Assembly: GCF_012911005.2 (NCBI RefSeq)
Contig: NZ_WTVS01000047.1
Location: 1 to 46,115, forward strand
DNA length: 46,115 nucleotides
Source: Aromatoleum toluolicum
GTDB lineage: Bacteria; Pseudomonadota; Gammaproteobacteria; Burkholderiales; Rhodocyclaceae
Direction: 5' to 3'
Positions within the stretch are counted from its first letter, which is position 1; each line of letters starts with the position of its first letter. The position numbers and the translations under genes are program-made. Shown one piece after another: positions 1-8,399 of the stretch. The notes below the pieces were generated by a model. That model was not told where the DNA came from. It saw only the letters and a list, made by a program, of their open reading frames with translations, and searched no databases.

Positions 1-201
1 CTGCATGAAGTAGATCCGCAGCATCGTTTCCAGCGGCATCGGCGGGCGACCGCGCCGACCGGCCTTCGGGTAGTGTGGCTCGATCACTGCAAGCAATGTC
101 GACCACGGTACGACCGCGTCCATCTCGGCGAGAAAGCGTTCCCGGCGAGTCAGCTTCTTCTTCCCGTCGAAGGCCTGCGAGGCGAAGGTCGTTTGTTTCA
201 T
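1..201 (-). CDS. IS5-family transposase, N-terminal part (cut by window edge)
   Basis: The 67 visible codons begin MKQTTFASQAFDGKKKLTRR and continue through a segment with PHYPKAGRRGRPPMPLE and a final LRIYFMQ. This is the characteristic N-terminal domain (DUF772 type) of IS5-group transposases, which cut and paste their own insertion sequence. The start is the ATG complementary to 199-201. The DDE catalytic domain lies outside the window, so intactness cannot be judged. The IS end must lie a few tens of bases to the right of the start codon, but I could not define its inverted repeat. It abuts the left boundary of the catabolic island, a usual place for IS insertion. Confidence 0.85.
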   Translation of the reverse strand, partial: MKQTTFASQAFDGKKKLTRRERFLAEMDAVVPWSTLLAVIEPHYPKAGRRGRPPMPLETMLRIYFMQ

Positions 202-267
202 GGCGGCAGTGCGTGGTCTATGACTTTAGTATTTTACCGGCTCTGAATAGATCAGAGATTCCCTAAC

Positions 268-400
268 GCATACCTTGGGATCTGATCCCTCTCGCGTGCC
301 CGTGCCAAGACTCATCCAGCATTTTTACTTCTGGCGCGCCCGAGACGACGAGCATGGGCACTGGATCGAGGTGGCCGAGTTGCCACGGAGTCGCGACTGA
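268..400. repeat. Left tRNA-end remnant (dispersed repeat copy 1)
   Basis: At 332-348 the sequence TGGCGCGCCCGAGACGA matches the 3' end of the tRNA-Arg gene. The stretch before it (CGCATACCT, TCGCGTGCC, GTGCC, CATCC) resembles the sequence before the left attachment site at 24320-24370. The stretch after it matches 22726-22765. It therefore looks like an old attachment junction joined to island DNA. Confidence 0.6.
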
Positions 401-504
401 TAGCATCAGGCGACGGCTGAACAAAGGCGCTTGCACTATTCTGGATTCCGAATGAACCGAGACTATTTCGAATCGAGAGTATCCAACGCAACTCGGTACC
501 GTTC

Positions 505-720
505 GCGGTGAGATGGGACACATCCTGCGCAACCGGCAGCAAACTCTCGGCTGATCTCATACCGCGCTCGGCGTGCCTTGGTCTATCGCAACAGCGCATC
601 TCGGCGATCGAGCGCAGACCTGAGAGCGTAGCGCTGGACCAACTGCTCGACATGATGTGGGCGCTTGAATGCGAACTTGCGGTCCAGGCGCGGGAGCCTG
701 ATCGACTGGACCGGGCAGCC
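505..720 (+). pseudogene. Broken XRE-type helix-turn-helix regulator (HipB-like)
   Basis: The frame with LGLSQQRISAIERRPESVAL and DQLLDMMWALECELAVQ is the second half of a Cro/CI-type helix-turn-helix protein of the kind found as HipB-like antitoxins. The preceding part (EMGHILRNRQQTLG) is in another frame and meets a stop, so the gene is frameshifted. The C-terminal half runs into an integrase remnant. No toxin partner is recognisable. It is probably debris from the left end of the island. Confidence 0.5.
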
Positions 721-740
721 CCAAGCACCGCTCGCCGCAT

Positions 741-976
741 GCATCCGCCCGGCAGTATGCGAGGATCGTCGAACAATGGGTGACGGCGGCAGGGCTGGAT
801 CCGTCCGCCTAGGGCACGCATTCGAGGCGGACGAAGGCGACGCTGATCAACAAACGGCTGAAGAACCTGCGCTTGTTCAACTCTTACTGGGCCATTCCAA
901 GCTTGAGTCGACAGTCCGTTATCTCGGCATCGAGGTCAACGATACCTTAGAGATCTCTGAGCAGATCGAGATCTGA
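741..976 (+). pseudogene. Tyrosine recombinase remnant (C-terminal catalytic part)
   Basis: Three pieces in shifted frames match the end of an XerD-like phage/island integrase: SARQYARIVEQWVTAAGLDP, then THSRRTKATLI after an in-frame TAG at 810-812, then VQLLLGHSKLESTVRYLG. The last piece holds the conserved LGH histidine and the catalytic tyrosine of the RYLG motif. The N-terminal part is absent. With at least one stop and one frameshift it is inactive. It lies about 400 bp from the tRNA-end copy at 332, where the integrase of an element inserted at that site would be expected. Confidence 0.7.
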
Positions 977-1025
977 CGGTAGCACGGCCGCCTGGCGTAT
1001 GGGCACTGGGTACGTCCTTTTGTAG

Positions 1026-2705
1026 TCATTCGGGGAAATCCTCCTCGAAGAATTCCATCTCGCCCCGGGCGGCTTCGCCGCGCGCCTCTTCGGCCTTGCG
1101 TAGTTCCACGCGGCGGATCTTGCCCGAGATGGTCTTCGGCAGGTCCGAGAATTCGAGGCGGCGGATGCGCTTGTACGGGGCGAGCTTGTCGCGCGTGAAG
1201 GCGAAGATGTCCTTCGCGAGTTCCTTCGACGGTTCGAAGCCGGCGGCGAGGATCACGTAGGCCTTCGGCACGGCGAGACGCACCGGGTCCGGGCTCGGTA
1301 CGACGGCAGCTTCGGCCACCGCCCGATGCTCGATCAGGACCGACTCCAGCTCGAAGGGGCTGATGCGGTAGTCGGAGGCCTTGAACACGTCGTCGGCGCG
1401 GCCGACGTAGGTGATGTAGCCCTCTTCGTCGATGCTCGCGACGTCGCCGGTGCGGTAGTGGCCGTCACGCATGACTTCGGCGGTCTTCGCTTCGTCGCCG
1501 GCATAGCCGAGCATCAGGCCGACCGGGCGCTTGGCGAGGACGAGGCTGATCTCGCCTTCCTCGACCGGCTTGCTGTCGGCGTCGAGCAGCGCGATGGTGT
1601 AGCCGGGCAGCGGGCGGCCCATCGAGCCGGGCTTGAGCTTCTGGCCCGGGGTGTTGCCGATCTGGCACGTTGTTTCGGTCTGGCCGAAGCCGTCGCGGAT
1701 CGTGATGCCCCAGGCCTTCTTCACCTGCTCGATGACCTCGGGGTTGAGCGGCTCGCCCGCGCCGATGAGTTCGCGCAGCTTGGTCTTCACCGACGCGAGA
1801 TCCTGCTGGATCAGCATGCGCCACACGGTCGGGGGCGCGCACATCGTCGTGATCTCGTACTTCACGAGCACGTCGAGCAGCGCCTTGGCGTTGAAGCGGT
1901 TGTAGTTGTGCAGGAACACGCAGGCGCCGGCGTTCCACGGCGCGAAGAAGCAGCTCCACGCGTGCTTGGCCCAGCCCGGCGAGCTGATGTTCATGTGACG
2001 GTCGTTGGGCTGCAGGCCGATCCAGTACATCGTCGACAGGTGGCCGACCGGGTAGGACTGGTGGCTGTGCTGGACGAGCTTCGGCTTGGAGGTCGTGCCG
2101 GACGTGAAGTACAGCAGCAGCGGGTCGGTGACCTTGGTGACGCCGGACGGGGCGAACTCGGGCGAAGCCTGGTAGGCGTCCTCGAAGGAGAGCCAGCCGG
2201 CGGTCGCGCCGCCGACGCTGATGCGCGTGTAGTTGCCGGCAAGGTCGGCGAACTTGTCGGTGTGGGCCTTGCCGATGACGACGTGCTTGACCTGGCCGCG
2301 CTCGAGGCGGTCGGCCAGGTCGTCCGGGGTCAGCAGCGTGGTCGCGGGGATCACGACGGCGCCGAGCTTGATCGCGGCGAGCATGGTTTCCCACAGCGGC
2401 ACTTCGTTGCCGAGCATGATCAGGATGCGGTCGCCGCGCGCGACGCCCTGCTCGCGCAGCCAGTTCGCGACGCGATTCGAGCGTGCGGACATCTCGGCGA
2501 AGGAGAGCTTCGATTCGCGGCCGTCTTCCTCGACGATCCACAGCGCGGGCTGCTCGTTGCCCTTGGCCATCGAATCGAAGTAGTCGAGCGCCCAATTGAA
2601 CTCGGTGAGCTGCGGCCATTGGAATCCGGCGTACGCGGTGGCGTAGTCGGTGCGGTTGGCCAGCAGGAAATCGCGTGCGGCAAGAAAACTTGATAAATCA
2701 CTCAT
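1026..2705 (-). CDS. Acyl-CoA synthetase (AMP-forming, medium-chain type)
   Basis: A 559-residue ANL-superfamily ligase that activates a carboxylic acid to its CoA thioester through an acyl-adenylate. Visible motifs are the phosphate loop YFTSGTTSKPK (about residue 205), the A5 motif DGFGQTETT, YRTGDVA and GRADDVFKASDYRISPFE (hinge), and the C-terminal PKTISGKIRR with the catalytic lysine. Length is normal and there is no signal peptide, so it is cytoplasmic. A strong AGGAGG site precedes the ATG. It is the last gene after the ABC copy 1 operon and SulP. In this island it would activate the fatty acid made from the alkyl sulfate for beta-oxidation. Substrate chain length cannot be read from sequence. 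A TGCA-N5-TGCA box lies 30 bp upstream. Confidence 0.85.
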   Translation of the reverse strand: MSDLSSFLAARDFLLANRTDYATAYAGFQWPQLTEFNWALDYFDSMAKGNEQPALWIVEEDGRESKLSFAEMSARSNRVANWLREQGVARGDRILIMLGNEVPLWETMLAAIKLGAVVIPATTLLTPDDLADRLERGQVKHVVIGKAHTDKFADLAGNYTRISVGGATAGWLSFEDAYQASPEFAPSGVTKVTDPLLLYFTSGTTSKPKLVQHSHQSYPVGHLSTMYWIGLQPNDRHMNISSPGWAKHAWSCFFAPWNAGACVFLHNYNRFNAKALLDVLVKYEITTMCAPPTVWRMLIQQDLASVKTKLRELIGAGEPLNPEVIEQVKKAWGITIRDGFGQTETTCQIGNTPGQKLKPGSMGRPLPGYTIALLDADSKPVEEGEISLVLAKRPVGLMLGYAGDEAKTAEVMRDGHYRTGDVASIDEEGYITYVGRADDVFKASDYRISPFELESVLIEHRAVAEAAVVPSPDPVRLAVPKAYVILAAGFEPSKELAKDIFAFTRDKLAPYKRIRRLEFSDLPKTISGKIRRVELRKAEEARGEAARGEMEFFEEDFPE

Positions 2706-2734
2706 ATTGAAACCTCCTATAACTCAAGCGACGT

Positions 2735-2747
2735 TGCAAACGTTGCA
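2735..2747. promoter_or_regulatory. TGCA-N5-TGCA box upstream of the acyl-CoA synthetase
   Basis: The sequence TGCAAACGTTGCA fits the T-N11-A LysR consensus. It repeats the TGCA-N5-TGCA pattern found at the channel and ABC promoters. It lies 30 bp before the start codon and lacks the TTACGTC partner, so it may be a lone or secondary site. Confidence 0.4.
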
Positions 2748-2839
2748 TCGCAGTTCATTATTCGCCAACAGTCCTTGCGACAGGTCGGACCGACGTCGCT
2801 ACGGTCGATCCATTCGAGCGCGGAGAGAACCAATTCGTA

Positions 2840-4540
2840 CTACACTGCAATGGATCGGCCAGTTATTTGGCAATTGGCGAGCAACTCAATGGCATCCTGG
2901 TCGGTCCGGAAGAATGCGTCATCGCCGAACTTTTCGTGCAGACCGCTCCTCTCCAACACTTCGCGCACCTGCTTCTTTACAGCGCAAAGAGTTAGTCTGA
3001 TACCTTGCGCACTGAGATTGCGGTGAAGGCTAGAAAGCATTTCAACGCCCGTGGCATCTATGTCGTTGTTCCCCGAACAGCATAGGAGCACGATTTCTAC
3101 CTTGGGGGTTTCATACACACGCTCCGTTACGAACCGCTCAAGAACCGGCGCAGTGACGTATGTAAGTGCCGCATCCATCCTCACCGCGATAACGTGAGGT
3201 GCAATCGGGGGGAGATGATGCACCGCACGGTCGCGAAAGCTCCCGTCAGGATGTACACCCACTTCCACGATACGCGGCCGGGCGCGTCGGTACAGATAGG
3301 AGAGCAGTGAAGCAGCGACGCCCGCGGCCACGCCCCAATGCAGGTTAGGCACCGTCGTAAGCGTTACGACGAACGTTAGGACGGCAATGACCCCGTCGTC
3401 ACAGGAAGTGCGCCAGAGGCGATAAAACACGCCCCAATTGACCAGGCTGAATACAGGAACAATTATGATCGCCGCCAATACGGCACGCGGCAGATGGTAC
3501 AGATAAGGCGTCCCCCAAAGCAGGCAGGCTGCCACGCCTGCGGTCGCGAAAATGGTGGAGTAACCGCTCGTGGCCCCTACATATGCATTCAGGGCCGAGC
3601 GCGAAAATGAGCCGCTGACCGGAAATGCGCCGCTCGCCCCACTGATGATCTTTGCGAGCCCTTGGCCGATCAACTCTTGGTTCTCATTCCATTGTTCGCC
3701 CCGCCTGCGAGCAAGTGCACGACAACTCGACATCGCCTCCGTAAAGCTGATGAGGGCCACGATAATCGCAGCCGGTAGCAATCTTAGGTGCTGTTCCGGT
3801 GACAGGACGGGCAGCCGCACGATAGACGGAAAGCCGCCCGAGATGGAACCCACAACTTCGCCGCCGTGAGCCGAGAAGTCAATTGCTGCGCTTAAAGCGA
3901 TTGCCGCGAGCGTGGTCAAGAGCACACCGGGCCAGCGTGGCGCATACCGCTTTGTGATTATTAGGATCAGGACCGCAGAAATACCAAATGCCGCAGTTTC
4001 GCTGACAAGTTTCGGTGTCTCACGTAGCGCGAGCAGAGTGCGCCCAGCTAAACCGGCGTCGAATCCTCCAGGAATACCGACGAGCGCAGGCAATTGCGAG
4101 AACAGGATGATGAGTGCGGCCGCATTGATAAAGCCGGTAATGACCGGAAAACCGACAAAATTAGCGATGCTCCCCAGCCGGAGTGCTCCGAGAATGCACT
4201 GAATTGCCCCTGAATAAACGGCGAGCCAGATCGCAAGCGCCACCCACTCCGGCTCTTGGGGCGAGGCGAGCGCCGTCAGGGAGGCGAAAGTCAAAAGACT
4301 TGTAAGCGCGACGGGCCCCACGGCAAGGAGCGACGACGAGCCCCACAACGTGCCGACAAGCGCGGGCAGAAGCGCCGCATAGAGGCCGGTCTCCGGCGGC
4401 ATGCCCGCAAGCGTTGCGTAGGCGAGCGACTGCGGGATCAGCACCAGTGCAACGCTCAAACCAGCCCAAGCATCCTTTCTCAGGCTATCGAACGCCGGGC
4501 GTGGCCAGCCGAGGAAGGGAAAGAAGCGCGACCAAACCAT
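2840..4540 (-). CDS. SulP-family anion (sulfate) transporter with STAS domain
   Basis: A polytopic inner-membrane protein. The first transmembrane region carries the SulP signature (DAWAGLSVALVLIPQSLAYA, GMPPETGLYAALLPALVGTL), followed by about ten more hydrophobic segments. The C-terminal cytoplasmic STAS domain includes NDIDATGVEMLSSLH. Bacterial SulP proteins move sulfate, bicarbonate or dicarboxylates. Next to a sulfatase importer operon, handling of released sulfate is the best guess, but direction and substrate are not shown. The start chosen is the ATG before VWSRFFPFLGW, matching family N-termini. An ATG at 4655-4657 would add 39 atypical residues. It follows ABC copy 1 after about 310 bp containing a hairpin. 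Confidence 0.8.
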   Translation of the reverse strand: MVWSRFFPFLGWPRPAFDSLRKDAWAGLSVALVLIPQSLAYATLAGMPPETGLYAALLPALVGTLWGSSSLLAVGPVALTSLLTFASLTALASPQEPEWVALAIWLAVYSGAIQCILGALRLGSIANFVGFPVITGFINAAALIILFSQLPALVGIPGGFDAGLAGRTLLALRETPKLVSETAAFGISAVLILIITKRYAPRWPGVLLTTLAAIALSAAIDFSAHGGEVVGSISGGFPSIVRLPVLSPEQHLRLLPAAIIVALISFTEAMSSCRALARRRGEQWNENQELIGQGLAKIISGASGAFPVSGSFSRSALNAYVGATSGYSTIFATAGVAACLLWGTPYLYHLPRAVLAAIIIVPVFSLVNWGVFYRLWRTSCDDGVIAVLTFVVTLTTVPNLHWGVAAGVAASLLSYLYRRARPRIVEVGVHPDGSFRDRAVHHLPPIAPHVIAVRMDAALTYVTAPVLERFVTERVYETPKVEIVLLCCSGNNDIDATGVEMLSSLHRNLSAQGIRLTLCAVKKQVREVLERSGLHEKFGDDAFFRTDQDAIELLANCQITGRSIAV

Positions 4541-4674
4541 TTTGAGAAACTCGATAATCAACAAGTGCCACTGCTGTGGCCAACTTGGCCATGAGCGCAG
4601 TCGACTCAAACGATGACTGACCAACGCTCGCCGAAGAATCGCGGCGTTTGATCGCATCCCCAGGAACTAACTGC

Positions 4675-4705
4675 GGCGTCGCCCGCTGACGACATGGGCG
4701 ACGCC
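4675..4705 (-). terminator. Strong hairpin between the ABC copy 1 operon and SulP
   Basis: Perfect 10-bp arms GGCGTCGCCC / GGGCGACGCC with an 11-base loop. There is no T-run on either side, so it may be an attenuating or mRNA-stabilising stem rather than a classical terminator. Confidence 0.4.
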
Positions 4706-4854
4706 GAGGCTCGGCGGAAATTCCGCAGGAGTACTTCGATAGTTCGAAACAAATTGAATGCTCGATGGCTTCGCCGAGGGCGCCAGAAGGATTATCCCGA
4801 GTCCTGTTGGCGGCAGCATCCCGACCTATGCGCCACACGGCGAGATATTGGTGC

Positions 4855-5634
4855 TTACTGCCAGCGGAGCAGGTGACGTTCCAGGCGGGTCATGCCGCTG
4901 GTAGCCGCCATGCCGAGCCAGGCGAGCACGACCAAGAGAGCCATCACGCCGTTCATGTTGAAGGTCGAAGCGAGGTAGGCGAGTTGCTGCCCCAGACCGT
5001 GTTCGGCCGCGAGGATCTCGCCGGCAATGACCCCGAGTAGTGCATAGATCAGCCCGAGCCGCAGGCCGGAGAAGATCACCGGAATGGCCCCGGGCAGCGT
5101 CACCAGAAAGAATTTCTGCCTCGGGCTGGCTCCCAGTGTGTCCGTGAGCACGATATGGTCCTGGTTGATGCCGCGCATGCCGGCCACCGTGCTGGACAGC
5201 ACGATGAAGAACGTCAGGGTGAAACCCATCGCAATCTTCGAACCGATCCCCAACCCGAACCACAGGATGAACAGCGGTGCCAATGCGATACGCGGCAAGG
5301 CGTTGAGCGCAGAGAAGTACGGATCGAGGAAACGTTCCAGGCGAGGAAAGATCACGAAGATCAATCCGGTCAGGACCGCGGCCAGACTGCCCGAAATGAA
5401 GGCAAGCAGGGTGCTCATGACCGACCAGCCCAGTTCGATCCAGAGATGGGTTCCCTGGACGAAGTTCGCCCAAAGAAACGAAATAATTCCGGCTGGATTG
5501 CCGAAAAATGTCGGATCGAGCAGTCCCATTCGGGCCGCCCACTCCCACGTAGCCAGCAGCACCGCGAGAAATCCGGCGTGAGAGGCGAAACCCATCGCCA
5601 GCTTCTTCCATCCTTGAGCGCCACTCGCGTTCAT
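4855..5634 (-). CDS. ABC transporter permease, NitT/TauT (SsuC/TauC) type, copy 1
   Basis: A 259-residue inner-membrane permease with about six hydrophobic segments. The cytoplasmic EAA-like loop (TLGASPRQKFFLVTLPGAIP) docks to the ATPase. The family imports taurine, alkanesulfonates, nitrate and similar anions. The sulfatase operon makes alkyl sulfate esters the likely cargo here. The start is the ATG overlapping the ATPase stop in an ATGA junction, which indicates translational coupling. It is nearly identical to the copy at 19383-20162, differing at six residues (for example FVQGTHLW against FVLGIQLW) that could alter substrate choice. Confidence 0.88.
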   Translation of the reverse strand: MNASGAQGWKKLAMGFASHAGFLAVLLATWEWAARMGLLDPTFFGNPAGIISFLWANFVQGTHLWIELGWSVMSTLLAFISGSLAAVLTGLIFVIFPRLERFLDPYFSALNALPRIALAPLFILWFGLGIGSKIAMGFTLTFFIVLSSTVAGMRGINQDHIVLTDTLGASPRQKFFLVTLPGAIPVIFSGLRLGLIYALLGVIAGEILAAEHGLGQQLAYLASTFNMNGVMALLVVLAWLGMAATSGMTRLERHLLRWQ

Positions 5635-6452
5635 TTCTTGTACCCCTGCTCCAGCATTTCCCAAATATGCGCGTACAGCTCGTGGTAGACGTGGTCCTTC
5701 TGCAACTCGCGCACCGAGCGTGGCCGTTTGATTGGAATCTCGACGTCCGTGACGATGCGGCCAGGGCGAGCCCCCATGACGACCACGCGATCGGAGATGG
5801 CGATCGCTTCGCCGAGATCGTGGGTAATGAACACGACCGTGCGCCTTTCCTCCTGCCACAGGTCCACCAAGAGCTCTTCGAGCTGGAGCTTCGTCTGGGC
5901 ATCGAGGGCGCCGAACGGTTCGTCCATCAATAGAATCGGAGAATCCAGGGCGAAGGTGCGGGCAAGCGCACAACGCTGGCGCATGCCGTGAGACAGTTGT
6001 TTGGGATAAGACTTCTCGAATCCTCCCAGACCGACTCGAACAAGCAGATCCCGCGCACGCTCCCTTCTTCGCTCAGCCGCCACCCCCCGAACCTCCATGC
6101 CGTAGGCCGCGTTCTCCAACGCAGTACGCCAAGGCAGGAGACTGTCGCGCGCCAGCATGTAGGCAATCCCGTGATCGCCCAGACGCGGCTCGCGCCCTTG
6201 TATGCGCACCGTGCCGGAATGGGGGACGTGAATAAGGCCGGCGAGCAGGTTCAGCATCGTCGTCTTGCCGCAGCCGCTCGGCCCGACTATCGACAGGAAC
6301 TGCCCGTGCGGAACAGTGAGCGACACCCGATCGATGGTCGGCGTGCCGGCCGTAAACGAAAGCGTCAGATCCCTGATCTCGATCGCAGCCTGTTGCGCAA
6401 CAACGTTTCCCGTCAGGGGCAAGTCAATGGATCGCACAGCGCTTTCCTCCAT
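5631..6452 (-). CDS. ABC transporter ATP-binding protein, NitT/TauT (SsuB/TauB) type, copy 1
   Basis: The cytoplasmic ATPase that drives the importer. Motifs: Walker A GPSGCGKTT, Q-loop region, signature LSHGMRQR as in SsuB/TauB proteins, Walker B ILLMDEPFGALD and switch histidine VFITHD. All are intact. The ATG at 6450-6452 is chosen; a TTG one codon earlier is possible. It begins four bases after the binding-protein stop and overlaps the permease start by four bases. It differs from the second copy at seven positions, five of them in the first 28 residues. Confidence 0.9.
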   Translation of the reverse strand: MEESAVRSIDLPLTGNVVAQQAAIEIRDLTLSFTAGTPTIDRVSLTVPHGQFLSIVGPSGCGKTTMLNLLAGLIHVPHSGTVRIQGREPRLGDHGIAYMLARDSLLPWRTALENAAYGMEVRGVAAERRRERARDLLVRVGLGGFEKSYPKQLSHGMRQRCALARTFALDSPILLMDEPFGALDAQTKLQLEELLVDLWQEERRTVVFITHDLGEAIAISDRVVVMGARPGRIVTDVEIPIKRPRSVRELQKDHVYHELYAHIWEMLEQGYKK

Positions 6453-6455
6453 CAA

Positions 6456-7457
6456 TTAGCGAAAACGCGCCGTATTGAACGCCTCGGGAACCTGGCCGGT
6501 GGAATGCAGATAATCTGCCGCCGCCTGAATTGCCTGAACTGCCTGAGGGTTGAGTTCCGCTTGCCAGGAGGTCAGGAAGCGCTTGACGCTGCTTCTGAGG
6601 ATGGCATCGCCCTGAGGGTGCTCGATGCGAAAGTTCTTCCGCGCGATCTCGTAGACTTGCTCGAAATTCGCCGGATCCTGGATAAACCGCGCCGAGTCGC
6701 GCACGGCGCCCTGGAATGCCTCGACGAGACGCGGATCATAATCCCGCCGCACGACATAAACACCGCCTGCACCATTGAGTCGGGTGATTTCGGCCGGCCC
6801 CTCGCCGTTGAAGGGCGCCACTGCGATGCGACACGTCTTCAGGACATCGCAGAATCCATCCAGCGGGATAAAGCCCATGACTGCATCGATCTGCTTGTTC
6901 GCCAGCGCCGGATACGCGGTATTGGGAGAACCGACGGCAACGAAAGTGACATCCGAGTCACCGAGGCCGGCCGCCTTCAGCATGGTCTTGTACTGGAACT
7001 CGGGCCCGGCGCCACGCGAAGTCACACCGATCTTCTTGCCCTTCAGCGCGTGCAAGACGGCCTTGTAGTCACCGCCGGCGGGCAGCTCGATATGATTGCC
7101 CACGGCCAGGAAAAAGACACTCGAACGAAATGCGGTTCCGATGACCCGGATGTCCGCCCCCTTCAGCGCGGATTGAATGGCGACCTCCGGCGGCGGCAAT
7201 GCGATGTCGATTCCCTTGGAAAGCAGCGTCTGGATCCCCAGCGGCGCCGCCGGAATGAGCTTCAGATCACACTCGATCCCGTGATCCCGGCAAAACCCCT
7301 TCTCCACGGCCACCTGCGTCAGCAGATTGATCGGCCCCGGGTAGTTCTGAATCACGACCTTGGTCAGATTGCTGCCGCCCCCGGTTTGGGCGAACACGGC
7401 CATACTTACCGCCCAAATACCTGCACCTACCAAGGCGCATACGCGTCCACGGGTCAT
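6456..7457 (-). CDS. ABC transporter periplasmic substrate-binding protein, NitT/TauT type, copy 1
   Basis: A 333-residue protein with a cleavable signal peptide (positive start MTRGR, hydrophobic core, cleavage near VFAQ). It has the two-lobed SsuA/NMT1 layout, including IDIALPPPEVAIQ and KGKKIGVTSRGAGPEFQ. It captures the ligand in the periplasm and delivers it to the permease. It is the first gene of its operon, behind a strong GGAGGAG ribosome site and an operator-bearing promoter. Ten residues differ from the second copy. The ligand is not predictable from sequence alone; an alkyl sulfate is inferred from context. Confidence 0.88.
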   Translation of the reverse strand: MTRGRVCALVGAGIWAVSMAVFAQTGGGSNLTKVVIQNYPGPINLLTQVAVEKGFCRDHGIECDLKLIPAAPLGIQTLLSKGIDIALPPPEVAIQSALKGADIRVIGTAFRSSVFFLAVGNHIELPAGGDYKAVLHALKGKKIGVTSRGAGPEFQYKTMLKAAGLGDSDVTFVAVGSPNTAYPALANKQIDAVMGFIPLDGFCDVLKTCRIAVAPFNGEGPAEITRLNGAGGVYVVRRDYDPRLVEAFQGAVRDSARFIQDPANFEQVYEIARKNFRIEHPQGDAILRSSVKRFLTSWQAELNPQAVQAIQAAADYLHSTGQVPEAFNTARFR

Positions 7458-7537
7458 GCTTGTCTCCTCCTGGTCTCGATACGTCGTTATGGGCCGTTTC
7501 CCAGCCTCTTGAACCCAAGGTTAGTCACTACCTAAAC

Positions 7538-7582
7538 TTACGTCCAGTGCAAAATTTTTCGATTGTTAATGCACGTTTTGCA
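7538..7582 (-). promoter_or_regulatory. LysR-type operator and promoter of ABC operon copy 1
   Basis: TTACGTCCAGTGCA (7538-7551) is followed after 18 bp by TGCA-N5-TGCA (7570-7582). The same spacing occurs at 22066 and 10942. Read on the minus strand, the distal T-N11-A box precedes a TTGCAC-like -35, with only a weak -10 (TAGTGA) after 16 bp. That suits an activator-dependent promoter. It lies 81-125 bp before the start codon. Confidence 0.6.
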
Positions 7583-7751
7583 ACGTGTATGTGCGGTCAT
7601 ATCTCACCCGCAGCAGGAGCGCCAATTTAAATGCGACCGATCGAGCGGCGGATCGTGTCCCGGGGCGTGGTGTAAGAAGGGTTCGGCAGCCCATCTGCTC
7701 CGCTTTTGCGGCAGAGGGGTTCGATCCGCCTCTGCGAGGAGCGGGTCGATG

Positions 7752-8399
7752 TCAGGCCTCGATCAGACCGGAGCGCACTGCGATCAAGGCGAGTTCGGCG
7801 GCATTCGCGGCATTGAGCTTTTGCTTGATGTGGTAGAGGTGGGTGCCGACGGTGCTGGGGCTGAGCTTGTGGGTGTCGGCGACCTGCGTCACGGAATTGC
7901 CTTTCGCGAGTTCGAGGAAGACGGCGAATTCCTTGTCCGTGAGCGCGTCGGCGGGGTCGTTGCTGCCGCCGAACTGGGCGAGCGCGAGCTGCGGCGCGAG
8001 CTCGGGGTCGACGTAGCGCTGGCCGCGCGCGACCTGGGCGACGGCGCGCACCAGTTCCTGCGGCTGGGCGCGCTTCGAGAGGTAGCCGGTGGCCCCGGAG
8101 CGCAGTGCGCGCATCGGGATCTGTGAGTCCTCGTGTGCCGACAGCATCAGCACGCGGGCGCCGGGGTGGTGCGCGCGCAGGCGGTCCAGCGCGCACAGGC
8201 CGCCCAGCCCGGGCATGGTCACATCCATCACCAGGGCGTCGGGCTGATGCTCGCCGAACGCGGCGATCGCGGCCTCGCCGCTGTCGGCCTCGGCAACGAT
8301 GGTGGCGCCGGCGCCTTCGAGCAGCATGCGGAAGCCCATGCGGACGATGGCGTGGTCATCGGCGAGGACGAGGCGGAGGTTTTCAAGAATGCTGGCCAT
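7752..8399 (-). CDS. LuxR-family response regulator (NarL/FixJ type)
   Basis: 215 residues. The N-terminal receiver domain has the acidic pair near VLADDH, the phospho-acceptor aspartate in LVMDVTMPG, and the conserved threonine/serine and lysine positions (LMLSAHED, YLSKRA). The C-terminal LuxR helix-turn-helix (LTDKEFAVFLELAKGNSVTQ, LSPSTVGTHLYHIKQKL) binds DNA. The ATG sits inside the end of the kinase gene, so the two are co-translated. Similar pairs such as MoxXY control PQQ-dependent alcohol dehydrogenases in other bacteria. Control of the island's alcohol dehydrogenase is therefore plausible but unproven. GC is markedly higher than in the neighbouring channel and LysR genes. Confidence 0.85.
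   Translation of the reverse strand: MASILENLRLVLADDHAIVRMGFRMLLEGAGATIVAEADSGEAAIAAFGEHQPDALVMDVTMPGLGGLCALDRLRAHHPGARVLMLSAHEDSQIPMRALRSGATGYLSKRAQPQELVRAVAQVARGQRYVDPELAPQLALAQFGGSNDPADALTDKEFAVFLELAKGNSVTQVADTHKLSPSTVGTHLYHIKQKLNAANAAELALIAVRSGLIEA

Larger units (their letters stand above)
4855..7551 (-). repeat. Duplicated ABC transporter operon, copy 1
   Basis: The three-gene unit and its promoter are repeated at 19383-22079 with a constant offset of 14528 bases and no indels. Homology starts in the last codons of the permease gene and ends just past the promoter element, with unrelated sequence outside. Differences are clustered: long stretches (for example about 4990-5280 and 7201-7512) are identical, while others show several changes per 100 bases. 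Six, seven and ten amino-acid changes separate the permeases, ATPases and binding proteins. Confidence 0.95.

Noticed and set aside
263-532. 89-codon minus-strand frame across the left tRNA-end remnant
   Set aside because: Frames over tRNA ends are a frequent false call; the repeat accounts for the sequence.
1326-2693. Long plus-strand open frame opposite the acyl-CoA synthetase
   Set aside because: Low-complexity composition from reading a GC-rich gene backwards; the minus-strand frame has all synthetase motifs.
7705-7745. Hairpin GCAGAGG / CCTCTGC after the response regulator gene as terminator
   Set aside because: The stem is only 7 bp with no T-run on the minus strand; too weak to call.
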